Source of the DNA: Antennarius striatus | Lineage: Eukaryota; Chordata; Actinopteri; Lophiiformes; Antennariidae | Direction: 5' to 3' | Length of the DNA stretch: 64,000 nucleotides | Assembly: GCF_040054535.1 (NCBI RefSeq) | Contig: NC_090781.1 | Location: forward strand, 7,492,982-7,556,981 | Shown: piece by piece, positions 23,881-36,780 of the stretch | Layout: the number at the start of each line of letters is the position of its first letter | Position numbering within the stretch: the stretch's first letter is position 1 | The notes under the pieces: model-generated | What the model was told of the DNA's origin: nothing | Databases searched by the model: none | What the model saw: only the letters and a program-made list of their open reading frames with translations | Position numbers and translations under genes: made by a program

Positions 23881-26800
23881 TACATGCTATCTTTATGTAG
23901 AATGAATGAAATTGACGTCATTATAATTTCAATCATTCAAGGATTAAAATACCATTACTACAGTCTTCTGCCATTCACAGGTTTTTTGTTTTATTTTACT
24001 AGTTGTTAGCAGCAGTGCTCATTAGAAGTAGAAACTGCTCTCAAAAGTGGAAAAAAAAATTTTTTTTGTTTTTAAACACTGCCTGCGCTGAGGCTTTCAT
24101 ATCCATCATATTTTCTGGGATGGGTTTGGGATGCTGGCATTGAAGTTAAAATGTTCTAGTTTTGCCATGTTGACAGTCAGGTCTTGTCGTGATGGTAACC
24201 CCGTCTCTGATGCTGAAACGTTTCCCCTGAAAATGTGCTTTCCATTAGCTAAAAAAAAAATCCAACTTACACCATACTTTAAGTGATTCTTCTCTGTGTA
24301 AAGACATTATTCTAAGAGGGACCATGTTTGTTTTGTCATGATTATTCTATAAATGACGGCCACCGGTTGTAGACCTAAAGAGGAAAAGAACAGAGCTAAA
24401 GGGGACAAAAGGTTTTCTATATTTAGGGGAAGTGATATTGAATCAAAATGAAGGATACGTCATATCCCAGTCTGACCCGATAAAACACAGCTATATCTGT
24501 TTATTTGTTCTATTGATAGGACTTATTCCAGTCTTCCATTAGAAGCATGTGTCAGTCACCACCAACACACAATCCATAAAAGGTTTACTCTTTCCTTTGT
24601 AATTGTGATAAAACAGGTTTGTGTTGAATAAAAGGAGTATAAACTAATAATGATTTACAATTTCATTAGCTTTTGCTTCACATTTGTTGCAAGCAAGCCT
24701 GAAGTGATATTGATTAGCCTTTGAGTTTACGGGGCGTCAGTGTGTCACCACCACCATTCATTTTAGTTTTGTTTCTCCTAAGTGTTCAGTGACTTGAAAA
24801 AATGACATTTATTATTTGTGACCATACTTTTATACCAGTTACTCTCTTCATACCTGTAGTTTATATGACACAGTGCACATCATATGAAACAATGTGATTT
24901 AAAGACATGAATGTATTTTCATTTTTTTCGTTTTTGTAAATGGTATGACTGCAACATCCCTGGATGATCTGTTATAATAAAAATAAAAAAAATCTCTATT
25001 CTGAGCTCCATCACAGTTATGTGCCTAGAATGATGATGAAGTGCAGACATGTTTGAGCAAAATATGTATAATATGGAATGGATGTGACTGAAAAATAATC
25101 CTTTAAACATTAAATTTTATTGCAATGGCTGTTATGTTCTGTCTTATAAAATCCGTGTTTGGTGTGTGAACATAAAGTGGGCTTCACGTTAAAATTTTGA
25201 AAACAGGGCGAATGTTTTTGGTTGAAACATTGAAATTCCTTCCAGGCGTTCTTGACATTAGTACCTTCACTGAGTAGACCTGAAACATAATACCACACCT
25301 GCTGCTGGCCAACAGGCAGAAAAGCTTCATTTTTTATTATTATTATTATTATTGTAACACAGGATCTTCTTACTTTGACAAGTCAAAAGCTGACTACAGA
25401 ATCACATTTCCATTGGAACGTCAGACCAACAGAACCCATGTAAACTCAAGTTTTTAGCTTTGGTCACTTCTGTTCCTGACATTTTACAGTTTTCCCCGTG
25501 TTGTTTCATGATAAGAAGAAGATCTTTACAACAGCTTTCATACTGTACGTCGCTGCATCGTCCAGAGGTGCAACAGTTCATCCAGGAGCAGTAAGTTCAC
25601 TTTTTGCAACATACCTATGTGAGGATAACAGCAGTGTTTGGCTTCTGCTGAAGGATTCCAAACTGAGAAGAGGGGGACCTTAAAAGTGGTGAGGGGTTAC
25701 TCCACCAGTGCTCAGTTTTCTTAACTATTTCCAGATGCAAGGCAGATTGAATCAAAAGATACACTTGAATTAAATATTTAGGAGTTTTTTATTTAAATAT
25801 TTTCTCACTGAAAATGAAATGTGCCTTTTTTCCCCCTCATTCCCAGCTGGAGAACACCGATATATCAGCAGAAAACAAATCCACAGGCTGTTTATCGTCC
25901 TCCTGACCTCCAAGAATAACCCCAGCAGTTCTTATGTTGGTTGTAAATGAGGACAACTTTAGCAGAGGAAAGGATGTTTAATGTCAAGGGAAGAGCGAAG
26001 ATGTAATGTAGTGAATTTCTGCTCTGGGGATTTGACCTTTTCCCTCTGACCCCACTGGGCGTGTACCAGCAGCAGCGTGGGAAAATGTTAGTTTCTTGTC
26101 GAATCATTCTTTTCTCATTCAAGCTGTTAAGTTTCATCTCCATTACCGTCATTATTGCGACCACATACCAGCTCTGATCAGGGGCCATGTCCTTGTGGGG
26201 GCTCATGAAGTTCCCTGCACAGATTTTATTAAGATAGAAAATTACTGAAATTGAGTAACATTTACATAAAAATATAATTTGCTTCTATGTATTTGAATCA
26301 TACCGAGTCTTAAATCTTGGGGGGTAATTGCAATTGAAAAGAGAAGGAAAAGGGAAGCAAGGGAGGGCATGGTAGGCAGTAAAGGGCTCAGGGTACGATC
26401 TAACATTCTACCGGTGCAGAGATCTGAGTGACAGGGACGGCATTTCTTTGATTATGTTGTAATTGCTACATTTAAAAACGACAGATTAATTCCTAATGAC
26501 AATAATCTGAATAATTCTGAAGCACTAATTTGAAAAGAGCTTCACTTTATCCATCTACAGCAGTAAAATCAACTTTAGTGTCAAAGAGAGGAAATATTCT
26601 ATTATATAACACACTGTAGCAGTAAAGTGGTTTTACATTGGCATTACCACAACATAGTGTATAGATTTACTTTATTAGATTATTTTGACAATATGGTATT
26701 AGCACTATTACTGCAGGAAGGGGGGGGGTGACTACTCCCTTCATCACTGGGTAAAACAAATCACTGCCATCAAATAAAAAATGCTTTTGATGGTAAAGTC

Positions 26801-29800
26801 AAGTGAAGAACAAAGAGATAGACATATGTTTGACCTGACCTCCTCACAAACCCCAGTCAACTATTTAAGAACTTTGTTTTAGTTAATCCAGATTAACATG
26901 ATACTAGAATAGAGGCATCATATGACGACTATCTGTGCAGAGATCAAATCTGATGAGTCCTCAGGATGGACGCTTGATGATATCCATCAGGTTAGAGGGT
27001 CCGTCTAGGGGGAACCCTTGGGAGTTGAACTTTCACCTGCTGACTCAAGTGGACTACTGTTCCCTCACAAAAAGCCAGAGGGCCACTGAGATAGATGAGA
27101 TTACATGCTGTTGATTTAGTGTTGATGATTTTAAGAGCTGAAGAGCAGTTAACTAAAACTGCTCTTTGTAAGTTGTTTTGTTTTATTGGTTACTAATATT
27201 AAATCTGTGTGGTAGAATGTGACACACAAAACATCCATTAAAATTAATAGAAAATAAATAGAATTATTGCAACCATGCAAGGACATGTTTATTAAATGCA
27301 TAATAAAGTACTTTTTAGGCAGGGAGAATATCTATAAAAGCATGGAAGGCATTTACGTAGAATTTTAAAGGACTTGAATAGAAAATTGAGGAATTTTGAA
27401 ATCCAATGATAAAATTGAAGTGTGATAATGAGGTGTTGTAAAAAATAAAAAGCAGAGAGGAGTCGAATAATATGTACGTGCTATGCAATTTAAAAATTGA
27501 ACAATGCTTCTCCATGTCGGGGCATAAAGTAGCAGATCAGAAATGTATTTTATCCCTGTACAATTCAGTGCTTCATCAACAAGTATTTTAAAATCAGGTC
27601 ATTCATTGACAGACTAGAGATCTGACTGATGAGGTAATCACTTTCCTGGTCTTTAATGCTCTTCACACTACAAGTTAAGGAATCACATGATGCGTTAAAT
27701 GAAGATAACCTTGTCAATGAGTTGAAGGTGATTGGAGAGACTTAAAAAGACAATAGTCATCAGTCATCACAAAGGCTCCACTGATTAGAAGACTCCACAG
27801 CGAAGACTGGATTCATTGGAAGAGTTCCTGCAGATAGTGACGCTCACCAGTGACGTAACAGCGCCTCCTGCTGGACACACATGACACCTACACCTGCAGG
27901 CTGGCCGTACAATAGTAAAGTCTGTTACCTGGAAACCACATCCAGTCATCTGATCATGTTCGGTAACATCATTTGAACAACATTCGGAGGTACCTTCCCG
28001 TTCAAAGCAACAAGGTTATTTATTGTTCTTGACAATTTTGAAATGTTGACAACCCAAGGAAAACTTTAGACAGGGGGGGGGGGACTTTAGTTTGTGTTTG
28101 AATTATTTTAAAATATTGTCCATTTCATTTGGTGTGTTTGTACTCAGTCTTAACTCCTGTTCTTCATTCATTGTTAATATTCCACATGGTGGGGTCATTT
28201 CCCTCTGCTTTGACTGCGCGCTATTCCATGATATACGGTACAGTACAGCAGTATCTTGAAATACGAGTTTAATTTGTTCCCTGCCTGAGCTCATAAGTCA
28301 AATAACTCCTAAGTCAAACAATATTTTCTCATTTAAATTAACTAAAATAATTTTAAAATGTTACAGAAATGTGATAAAGCCCCAAACCACTCTAAGTTAT
28401 ATCTAATTTTTTTTTAATCAACCAATAGACATGCATACTCTTCCACTTCATTATTATATGTTTATAAGTTACATAAGCAATGATCAAGAATGAAAGGAAA
28501 CACAAAAGTCATGACAACACACGATTATGTTGTCATGTGGACAACACTTGGGAAAGAACAAGATGCGGTCTCACCTCATGTTATATATGTCCGCTAACCA
28601 GCAGTGGTGTCCTGAAGCACGACTCCTATCTCAGATTTTTTTCTCATTTATATGTTGTGATATGTGTATGAAAATAAAACTGCTCTTATCCTATGTTTTT
28701 CATGCAACACCTAAAAATAAAAACTAAGCAGGGTGCAATAAATTTCCATGCAAGACAGCTTTCAGTGCAAAGATTTCACACAACATTTTTAACAATACAG
28801 GAAAACTCATGATAGGGTGTAATTTTTTTAGTAACGTGTCTCCCAATCCTTGCACTTTGCAGTTGCATAGATAAAAGATGCATTTCTGGTGGGTCGCTGC
28901 TCCATCCAGTCATGGCCTGTCTCTGTCCTTCGCTCTCCTGAGGGAGCAGAGAAAGAAGGCTTTCGGCTTTTCCTGTTAAGAGTCGCCAGGGATATCATCC
29001 CCTTTTCCATTAGATTTTTTTTTTTTTTTCAGATGAACTCTCATATTTGTTTGGAAAAGTTTTGTCTGCTGGATGCCCTTCCTGCTGCAACCCTCTGCAT
29101 TTGTCCGGGGCTTGCTGTCTACCATTGAGCCACATAGAAAAACTCAATACTTTTACAAAAATATTTCAAGTGTTTAAAAAAAAAGATGTGTTGGGTAGTG
29201 AAGAAAAATATGATATGGTTACAATTATAAAGTTAAATCAACAATAGTGCATACCACTATTTATTACACAGGTATCTAATATGGTCTAGAAATTTTATTA
29301 TTTAGATTATAGAACTCTGTTCCTGACCAGCTGAATTACATACAGGCTAAAAAGGGCTGACATGGTAGAAACGGGATATTTATTTTTCAGAAATCTCTGC
29401 AACATGTAAAAATATTGCATCCCATTTTTGACACTGTCCTGTTTGGGTCATAGTCCTTCCACCTTCATATGGAACCCGGCTTGCAGTTTTTGTGTGAAGA
29501 TATTTGACTAGTATAGCTCTTGGTCGGACATTGAAGTCTAGAAAGGCTTCACCACACTGACCACCTTGATTCTGAGGAGCTGGTCCATCTTACTGTCCAT
29601 TTTTTTGTCCGTGTGAAGGAAACCAGATACTATTAGGCAAATCAGATGGACTGAACATCAGATCTTCAGGTGAATTTAGTTCCATGTGCTGCCCTTTCAG
29701 CATCCAGTGTGTCAGTTTTTCAGTGAGTACATGTTACTAGATTTCTGTTCTCTTGAATTCAGAACTGATTTTTGTACTCTTTGCATATCTTTTTGCTTAT

Positions 29801-30800
29801 CTCTCAGGATACAGTAGCTGGTGGTTTTGGACTGACTTTTTTGCACTAAACTTTATTCTGAAACACCTTGTGTTGACTCCAGTCAACTAACCATTTATTT
29901 ATTCAGTTAGGTTTGTTTTTTTAAATCGAAATATGCAGACTCAAAATGCCTGCTTGGAGTGCACAAAGTAACAGTCAAATAGAAATATAATGTTTAATAT
30001 TAATTGGTATCAAACTGTTGCTCTCAGTTTCCTTCACCCAAACATCCATTCATCCACCAATGACAGCTCTGCATTTCAGGGAGGTGATGTCGCCGCGTTT
30101 TGGCGTCAACTTGAAGCAGTTAAAAGGATTTGGAGGTTGTGAAATCACGTAGCAGCTAATAGATGTCAGCGTACAGCTGATTAACCAGCTGTTTCTCTCA
30201 TTCTGCCCTAGATGGGGAAGGTGTGGGGAGACATTTAAAACTCAGAGTGTCAACATCTCAGCTAATTATGTCAAATGTTTCCTCTTGAGTGAACTAGAAT
30301 AATTGACACACCCAGGCAAGTCAGACATGTTGTCATATTTTTGAACTTTCAGCGGTGACGGTTTGAAAACAATGACTCAACAAACTCACTGCATTGGAAT
30401 GTCACTGGAGAATCTGTTAAATTTACTGTTTGGTGAAATCATTAGACAAGACGTTAATTGTATGTTCAGTGGAAAATGAATATTGGGGTATTTACTTTGG
30501 TATGGCTTTGCCTCTGGGGATAAAAATAGAGTTTGTTGTTAAGTGTTGATTAAAATGCGACATTATTGTTGAATTATGGGTCAGAGGTGAAAAAACATTT
30601 CAGTGTGACGGTGTTTTTATGGCTGCAGCTGAAGAACAGACGGTGAATAAACCTTTCTGTTTGTTTCTGCTGGCTCTCAGGTGTCCCCAGCTGAAGTACG
30701 AACCATTAAAGTTCAACAGCTGGGTGTCTGCTTTACTTCTCACACAAATACAAATGCAGAAGCAGGAAAGAACATTTCCTTCCCCAAATTATGATATACG
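23881..30800. other. Intergenic region between RNF26 and C1QTNF5
   Basis: No gene is supported. It is AT-rich with small simple repeats (ATT repeat near 25330, poly-G near 26720 and 28072). A short dispersed fish repeat (CTGCTGGATGCCCTTCC) occurs near 29066-29150. Its right end probably contains the C1QTNF5 3' UTR, but I could not fix its limit. Confidence 0.5.
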
Positions 30801-30812
30801 TACAACCACAAA

Positions 30813-31333
30813 TCAAGCAAACACAGCAGAGTTCTTCCAGTCTGAGTACACTAGAAACCCCGTGAAGGTGCTGTCTGTCTTGCTGCTGGAGTAAAATCCA
30901 TTGTACTCCGCCATTGCCATCTGGACCCAGACCTGGTCCCCAGGGATGAGGTGGAGCAGCGAGCTTCCAGACAGAGATGCCGGTTTGGGCCAGTTGCCGA
31001 AGAACTGAAAGTAAGATGCCACCGTATGGCCGTTCTTCATCAGGTCGAACTGGAGGCTGGCGCGGTAGACTGTGGCGTGGATGACAAAGTAGTAAACTCC
31101 AGGGACTTTACAGGTGAAGCGTCCTGTCTCGGAGTTGTAGTCACCCTGCTCATTGATGATGGCCTTGTCGAAGCAGACTACGCTACCTACGGTGAGGGGT
31201 AGAGGTAGACCCTCTGATAGTTTGGCGCTGAAGGCTGATTTTGGGGCTACTGCACATTCTCCCGGCTTGCCTGCGTCCCCTTTTTCTCCAGGGTCACCTC
31301 TGTCACCGGTCAGGCCTCGCGCTCCTGTCTCAC
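30813..31333 (-). CDS. c1qtnf5: c1qtnf5 coding exon 2
   Basis: It runs from the acceptor CTCCTCAG|GTGAGACAGG to the TGA at 30815-30813. It holds the second half of the collagen stretch and the whole C1q domain. The split Gly codon (G|GT) keeps the Gly-X-Y register across the splice. Confidence 0.93.
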
Positions 31334-31645
31334 CTGAGGAGGAGGAGACAAACATGAGGAGCTACTGCGGACATGTAGGACACACACACTCATCAATAAA
31401 ACAAACAGAACACCTGGGTCTCCCGTGTCGCCTTTCTGTCCCTTCTCTCCTGGAGCTGCATCTCTCCCGTCCCTCCCATCTCTTCCCGGCTGACCAGGGC
31501 TGCCATGAACTCCAGGGGAGCCTGGGATACCTGGATGGCTGGTGCACAGACTGGGAGGAAGCTGGTGGTCGTCTACCTGTTTGGATAGATGGACGTGGAG
31601 GACAAGGAGGGAGTGTAGAAGGGGCAGCAGCCTTGGAGAGGCCAT
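30813..31645 (-). CDS. c1qtnf5: Complement C1q tumour necrosis factor-related protein 5 (CTRP5)
   Basis: Two coding exons, 31414-31645 and 30813-31333, joined at clean GT/AG sites inside a Gly codon, give 250 residues (human 243). The order is a signal peptide ([18 protein letters not shown]), a short linker, a collagen Gly-X-Y stretch of about 60 residues and a globular C1q domain from about residue 110. Diagnostic segments shared with human CTRP5 are [29 protein letters not shown] and the C-terminus [10 protein letters not shown]. The protein is secreted and trimerises; human mutations cause late-onset retinal degeneration. One Gly-X-Y register break occurs at RDAAPGEKG, where Ala replaces the expected Gly. 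In human the gene overlaps MFRP, but no MFRP exon is visible upstream here. Confidence 0.95.
31414..31645 (-). CDS. c1qtnf5: c1qtnf5 coding exon 1
   Basis: It runs from the ATG at 31645-31643 to GACCCAG|GTGTTC. It encodes the signal peptide and the first half of the collagen stretch (77 codons plus one base). An acceptor-like TTCTCAG ending at 31663 suggests that the exon begins at 31662 and that an upstream noncoding exon exists. Confidence 0.9.
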
Positions 31646-32160
31646 TGTAGCGTCACGGCTGGCTGAGAACAGAGAATATAGACAGAGCACAGTGATGGTC
31701 ATTTTGGACAAAAGTCACTTCAAATCAGACAGGATTAGCAGTTGTACATTAACAGAAAAAAATCTTAATGATAATCACCATTTTAAGATTTTTTTGAGTA
31801 CAGAAAGGATTCGCTGTTAAATCCAGTAACTTTAAATATGTTGAAACATATCTGAGAGTTGAAGTCTAATCAACACGTGGAACTGTTTATTAAAGGGGCC
31901 CTATTATGAAAATCACACAACTCCTAGAATCTGGTAAACAAACACTTCCTGCATCAATAGATGTTTGTTTTAGGAAGTCATGGCTCTGAACGACTCGAAT
32001 CGATCACATAGCGCTAGAATCCCCGTTCTTGATGTCAGACTAGGGACTCTGTGCTATTGGACAGAGTATTGGACGATATGGATTGGTTGACATGCCCAAG
32101 GGCGTGGCCGTCCCCAAGACAGAGTTCTTTGTGTGGGACGTGAGGCAGCAGTCTGTTGAA

Positions 32161-33872
32161 ATGGCGTCCGTGAGAAGGAGACATGAAAGTTGCTCAGTTG
32201 TTGATTGTACAAATCAACACCAGTGTTTACTTTTCATCCCATCCAATGAAGAACTGAAGAGACCGTGGTTGCATTTCATTTTTAATGGCTATGTGCGGCT
32301 ACATCGCTGCTCGTCTGTTTGTGTGTGGAACCACTTCACTCCAGTCTGTTTTAGCAATGAGGGTCAGTCCAGACGGGGCTTTGCCTGAGACTGATCCTCA
32401 TTCAAGGATCACTCCCAACCACACGGGACCAAGAACCTGCACCCTGGTTACAGGTAAGTCTCACCACATTTATCTTTTAGCAGTTGTCTGTTAGCATGAG
32501 TGATCGAGTTCTATTTGGCTAATTAGGTGGTACTGCTTTGTTTCGCATTTGCATGTGTGTGCGTGCACGCTCCAACACGTGTGTACATGCTGGACCTACA
32601 GTAGGTATAACACACGTAAGTTGGTCTCATATTTTTTTGTGGTTTGTTAGCATTAATGAGGTCATGTTATTCTTGGCTTTGCGTTTGAGTGCCGGACCTA
32701 CAGTATAAAGCTAAAACACACGAAAGTTGGTCTCATATTTTCTTTCCTGTTATCTGTCAGCATAAACAAAGTCAACTTATGCTAGGCTACGTAGGGAGTT
32801 GTGTTTTGTTTCGTATTGTGTGTGCGCACACGTGTCAGATTCGCTTGTTTGTTCGGCGTCATAGCGACAACGCACACAGGTCTGTCCTCCTTACCCAAAA
32901 TCAGAACATTGGTGTCCTGAAATTAGTGTCCCTTTTCCTTAAGCATCCTTTCAGCCCACAGCTTCAATGGACGTGGGGGGCCAAACTGACCCAGTGGACA
33001 CCCATACTGTTGGTACACAGCTGTCCTTCAGGACTCTTCATTCCCACTATTGAAGTAAAGGTATGTACAAGTCATATTCCATACAATATGTTTTAATAAA
33101 GTTGTTTAAATAGACTAATTTTCTAAATATAGTTGTCTATAGGTGTTAGTGAATGCACATGTGTTGATAGTAGTTCAGTAAAAAATAATATTGTTGTGTA
33201 TTAGAATATTCCAGCAAGACAGTAAGTGAAGAGTTTAGTATAAATTTTTGAGACAGATTCATGTATGTCATATATTGTTTTGGCTCCTTATGTCGTTACG
33301 TTTGGTGTACCCCTCTACAAGATCCACGTTCCAAAGGCTTTTGAAGGGACAATGCAGAGTCAAACCTCACAAGACAGAGCCAACATTCTGTTAGTGTTGT
33401 AATATTTTAATATTTCAAACAAACATGTTTTCAAATTCTGTTGGTAATTGTTCGCACCAAAACACAGTGAAAAGTAACCATACAAATAAATAAATTAGTA
33501 GCAAGTACCAGGATGTATTTTGAACACAATTTTTCTACACAAAGAAATGAATCAAACAATATCAATAACAGTAAAGATCTATCTTTGCGTTTTATTGAAC
33601 AGGTTTTGTAGCTGACATGTTGGACCTCATATGTAACAAAGTCTTGGTGGACCCCGTGCCATACACAAATGAGATGTTGTCCATTCCTCTCCCCGAGAAT
33701 CTGTCTGCCCAGTATGAGCGTCCGGACAAGGAGGAGGTCATTGCCAGCTACATGACCGGGTTCAACCAAGACTCGGTCTAAATCCAGGGTAGTGGCCTTT
33801 GTCTTCAGGAAACTCCTGGCGTATGTGAAGGACCCCACAGGCTGGGATGACGACCCGGATTCTGCGTCCTAA
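32161..33872 (+). pseudogene. Broken THAP-domain gene of the TTAA element
   Basis: Exon A starts at 32161 (MASVRRRHESCSVVDC) and shows a THAP-like pattern: C-x4-C, then a Trp in KRPWLHF and a C/H pair before FTPVCF. A small length change near 32322 spoils the canonical C-x2-H spacing and a TGA follows at 32386. A GTAAGT donor lies at 32452. Probable exon B is about 32954-33060 (CAG|CTTCAATGG to AAAG|GTATGT) with a VGTQLSFRTLHSH segment before a stop. Probable exon C starts near 33608 after AACAG; it encodes LSAQYERPDKEEVIASYM, then a one-base frameshift, then a tail ending TGWDDDPDSAS. A polyadenylation signal AATAAA is at 34054-34059. Exon joins are inference. Confidence 0.5.
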
Positions 33873-34280
33873 GTGGCCCCAGCACCAGCCAACAAAGGTG
33901 TGATAGGCCAGATGTCTGCACCGTCTACAGAAAAAGGACACAAAACTATTTATTTCACAATGTTTTCAATCCCGAGTATTACAACTGTTGTTGATTTCCA
34001 GATAGGATGGCTCTGTGTTCTCATTATTGTTATTGGATGTATTGTTTTATGTAAATAAATGCTTGTATATGTCAACAGAAATGGATTGTGAATACCAAAA
34101 AAAATTTAACATGTCTATTAATAAGATAAAAATAAAGGTGTCGCAAATACAATATATTAGACTTTGTTGTACCTACTGTATATTTGTCATGTGTTACTGC
34201 ATTAATGAAGGAATGTCTGATGAAGCAAAATAAGACATAACTAGTTTTTATTCTGTGACATTTTTAAAAGAACGACTTAC

Positions 34281-35157
34281 CGATGTATTGGTCTCAGACG
34301 TGAAGGGCCATACTCGGCCCTCAGTACGTGACCGGCCGTTTGTAGGGTGTACACGTTTAGGCACACAGGCTGGAACCCAGGATGTTGAGTCATGCACGGA
34401 ACCTCATCAACCTCCTGCAGACGGCTCCTAACCTACAGTGAAAAACATGGTAAAGGTCATTTGAATTTATAATTGTAAAAGTAGCCAAATAGAGACATAA
34501 CTTTGTGGTTTAGCTGTGAGCTTGCTACTTGTGGTATCTCCATACAGTCAGTGTCCACAGGGACACCTGTACAACAGGTGAAGACACCTCAAAATAGAGC
34601 ATATATAAAGGCATCACTGCAATATGGTTACATCATTTCACCATTAACCTGGTGTGATGGTGGCAGGTGTTAGCTCTGTGTGTCTTGTCACAGAGGACTG
34701 CCTCAAATATTTAGCAGCTTAGTAACGGGTTTAATCAATGTGATAGAAAAATAAAGTAACTTAGCCGTGAGCAGAAGCTAGCATTAGCCACATGGTAATA
34801 ACTATCAGAACCACCATCAGACTTTACTGTCACTTATAGAAATACAGCAACATTTTTGCAGTCAACACGTCCTTATATATACAAAGTACATAATAACACA
34901 GATATGACATTATTATTGTGTGATGAGAGGCGGGAGTAGAAACAAAAGTAGTTACCGGACGATGCTCCAGTCCTGTGATGACGCAGGTTACAAAACAAAA
35001 CACAACGCAGAACCAACTAAGTACCGTTCACACGTACTAACCATTCAGAAACGTCCTGCTGCAGCCGCACAGTCGGTGTTTCTTCAGGAGCCCCCGCTTC
35101 TGGGTCTGACTCAGGGTCATAAATGTACGCCGACACGACGGGTCCTCCAAACGCCAT
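34281..35157 (-). pseudogene. Broken P2X7 cytoplasmic-tail-like gene in the TTAA element
   Basis: Exon 1 (35157-35042) starts MAFGGPVVSAYIYDPESDPE and ends TGAATG|GTTAGT in phase 2. A candidate exon 2 begins at 34566 after TTGTACAG; the joined frame gives W-C-P-C-G-H and then a TGA where a Cys codon is expected. Exon 3 (34432-34281) lies between TGTAG and CG|GTAAGT and encodes CMTQHPGFQPVCLNVYTLQT. The acidic start, WCxCGxC motif and CxTQHPGFQxVCLN motif resemble the cysteine-rich cytoplasmic tail of the P2X7 receptor, a domain also present in many standalone fish and invertebrate proteins. It is a relic: a stop in exon 2, and the exon 2/3 phase is not confirmed. Confidence 0.5.
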
Positions 35158-36636
35158 AATGATAACAAACGTAACTCCGGTCAGTGTCCCGTTAGCCTAA
35201 CGCTCTCCTTCAGAGGGGCGTGGCCCAGGTGAAGGAGGCGTGGACCAGTGGAGCTCATTAACATACTGCAGCCGGAGGCCTGAAACGAAGCGTTTTGTGA
35301 GTAGCTGAGATGAGCGATTTTGAAAAGCTGATATTTAGAAGCACAGATCACTTTAGGTCAGAATATTTGGAATAGAGTCTAGTTGGACATCTGGCAGCTG
35401 AATGACATTAAGTTAAAAATACATAATATGGGACCTTTAAAGCAGGTTCAGGTTTTGGTGATACAGCGTTCTCATAGAATGTGCTCAAAGTCATAATATT
35501 AAGACAGGCTCTGTTTCGGAGAAGGCATGTGACAAGAAGTGATGGAGAAAATGGCCAGAAATAGACCCAAACAGAAAGCAGGACTTTCATTTGGCATACA
35601 TCCACTATCCAGGACACCACCCAAACTGGATTAATACCGTGACAGCATATTAAATATATTCCTGAGCCAATGATGAATCATGTCTGTTGGTTTCTGAACA
35701 GATGAGTCACATTAAAGCTTGACGAGATGCTGAAAACAAGACTTCAGAATCTCTTGAAGTCTTTCCTTTAAGTTGATTCCTGGTTTTTCCTGACGGGCCT
35801 TTTGGTCAAGTGAAGCAAACTCCTCTCAACTACAGACATTTGACTGTTTGAGTGTGAGGCAGGTGTTGCAGGACCATAAATGGAATTGATGAGCAAAACA
35901 AGAGGGCTCATTTTTTGCTATTTTTGCAACGCTGTGTTTCCTGATGGGAAGAAAGATCTTACGGTCTTGGGGACCGGAGGGCAGAGTGCGTTCCAGCTGT
36001 ATATGTATTCATAAGGATTGAAAAACGTATTTCCAGACATGGGAATAATGACGTTCATTAAAATATTAAATATGCTTCTTTTTTTTCTTTTTTTTCAAAG
36101 CTGAAAGAAAGGAATGAAAAAAGAGTGAAGCAGTAAGAAAAATTGGGGAGGGGAAAGAAATACATGTCAGCATTCCTGGCAGAGTACGGGAACGGCCAAG
36201 AGGACAAATACTGTCTGAGCAGCTGTCTGCCATGGCTTGTAAGCAAACCTCATGATTCGAAACAGATTTTCAGTCGCTGCTGAAAAAATGAGTCCACCGT
36301 TTCTAGACCACTGAAAATAGACCTAACCGCTGGTGTTTGATTAGCTGAACTCTTCATCATCTGAATGATTGAGTATGTTAGAGTCAGATCAACCACTAGA
36401 TTTTTCGTAAGACACAAATCAAAGAAATCCAGTAGATATTTATCATAGTTCAATTTACTTATACATTATTTAACCAGAAAAGTCCCAATAAGATTCTAGT
36501 TGTCTTTATCCAGGGAGTCCCACCAAGATGGCAGCATAATTATTGAAAATGGAATAAGAATAGAAAATAGACAAACAAGAAAAGAAGTCATCCACTTTAT
36601 TGTTCCTCTGTGGGAAAATTATTGTCTTACTCTTAC

Positions 36637-36715
36637 TGTATATATATACAGTATATGGACGTTGATATACAGTATATATATACTGTATATATATACTGTA
36701 TATATATATATATAA
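36637..36715. repeat. Palindromic TATATACAGTATATA cluster
   Basis: Repeated ACTGTATATATATACAGTATAT units form several overlapping self-complementary segments. Confidence 0.8.
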
Positions 36716-36780
36716 TTATTTATTTGTTTGTTTATTTTATATACACACACACAGGCACACACACAGCATGCAATTTTTAA

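Larger units (their letters stand above)
31894..35436. mobile_element. TTAA-flanked THAP-type DNA transposon (Kolobok-like), degenerate
   Basis: The left end AGGGGCCCTATTATG and the right end CATAATATGGGACCT are imperfect terminal inverted repeats, each next to TTAA (31890-31893 and 35437-35440). TTAA duplication together with a THAP zinc finger is a known property of Kolobok elements. The element holds two convergent broken genes, listed separately: a THAP gene on plus (about 32161-33872) and a P2X7-tail-like gene on minus (35157-34281). Family assignment is inference from ends and domain; the catalytic core was not located. Confidence 0.65.

Noticed and set aside
31153-31650. 165-codon plus frame over c1qtnf5
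   Set aside because: Antisense shadow of the collagen/C1q exons.
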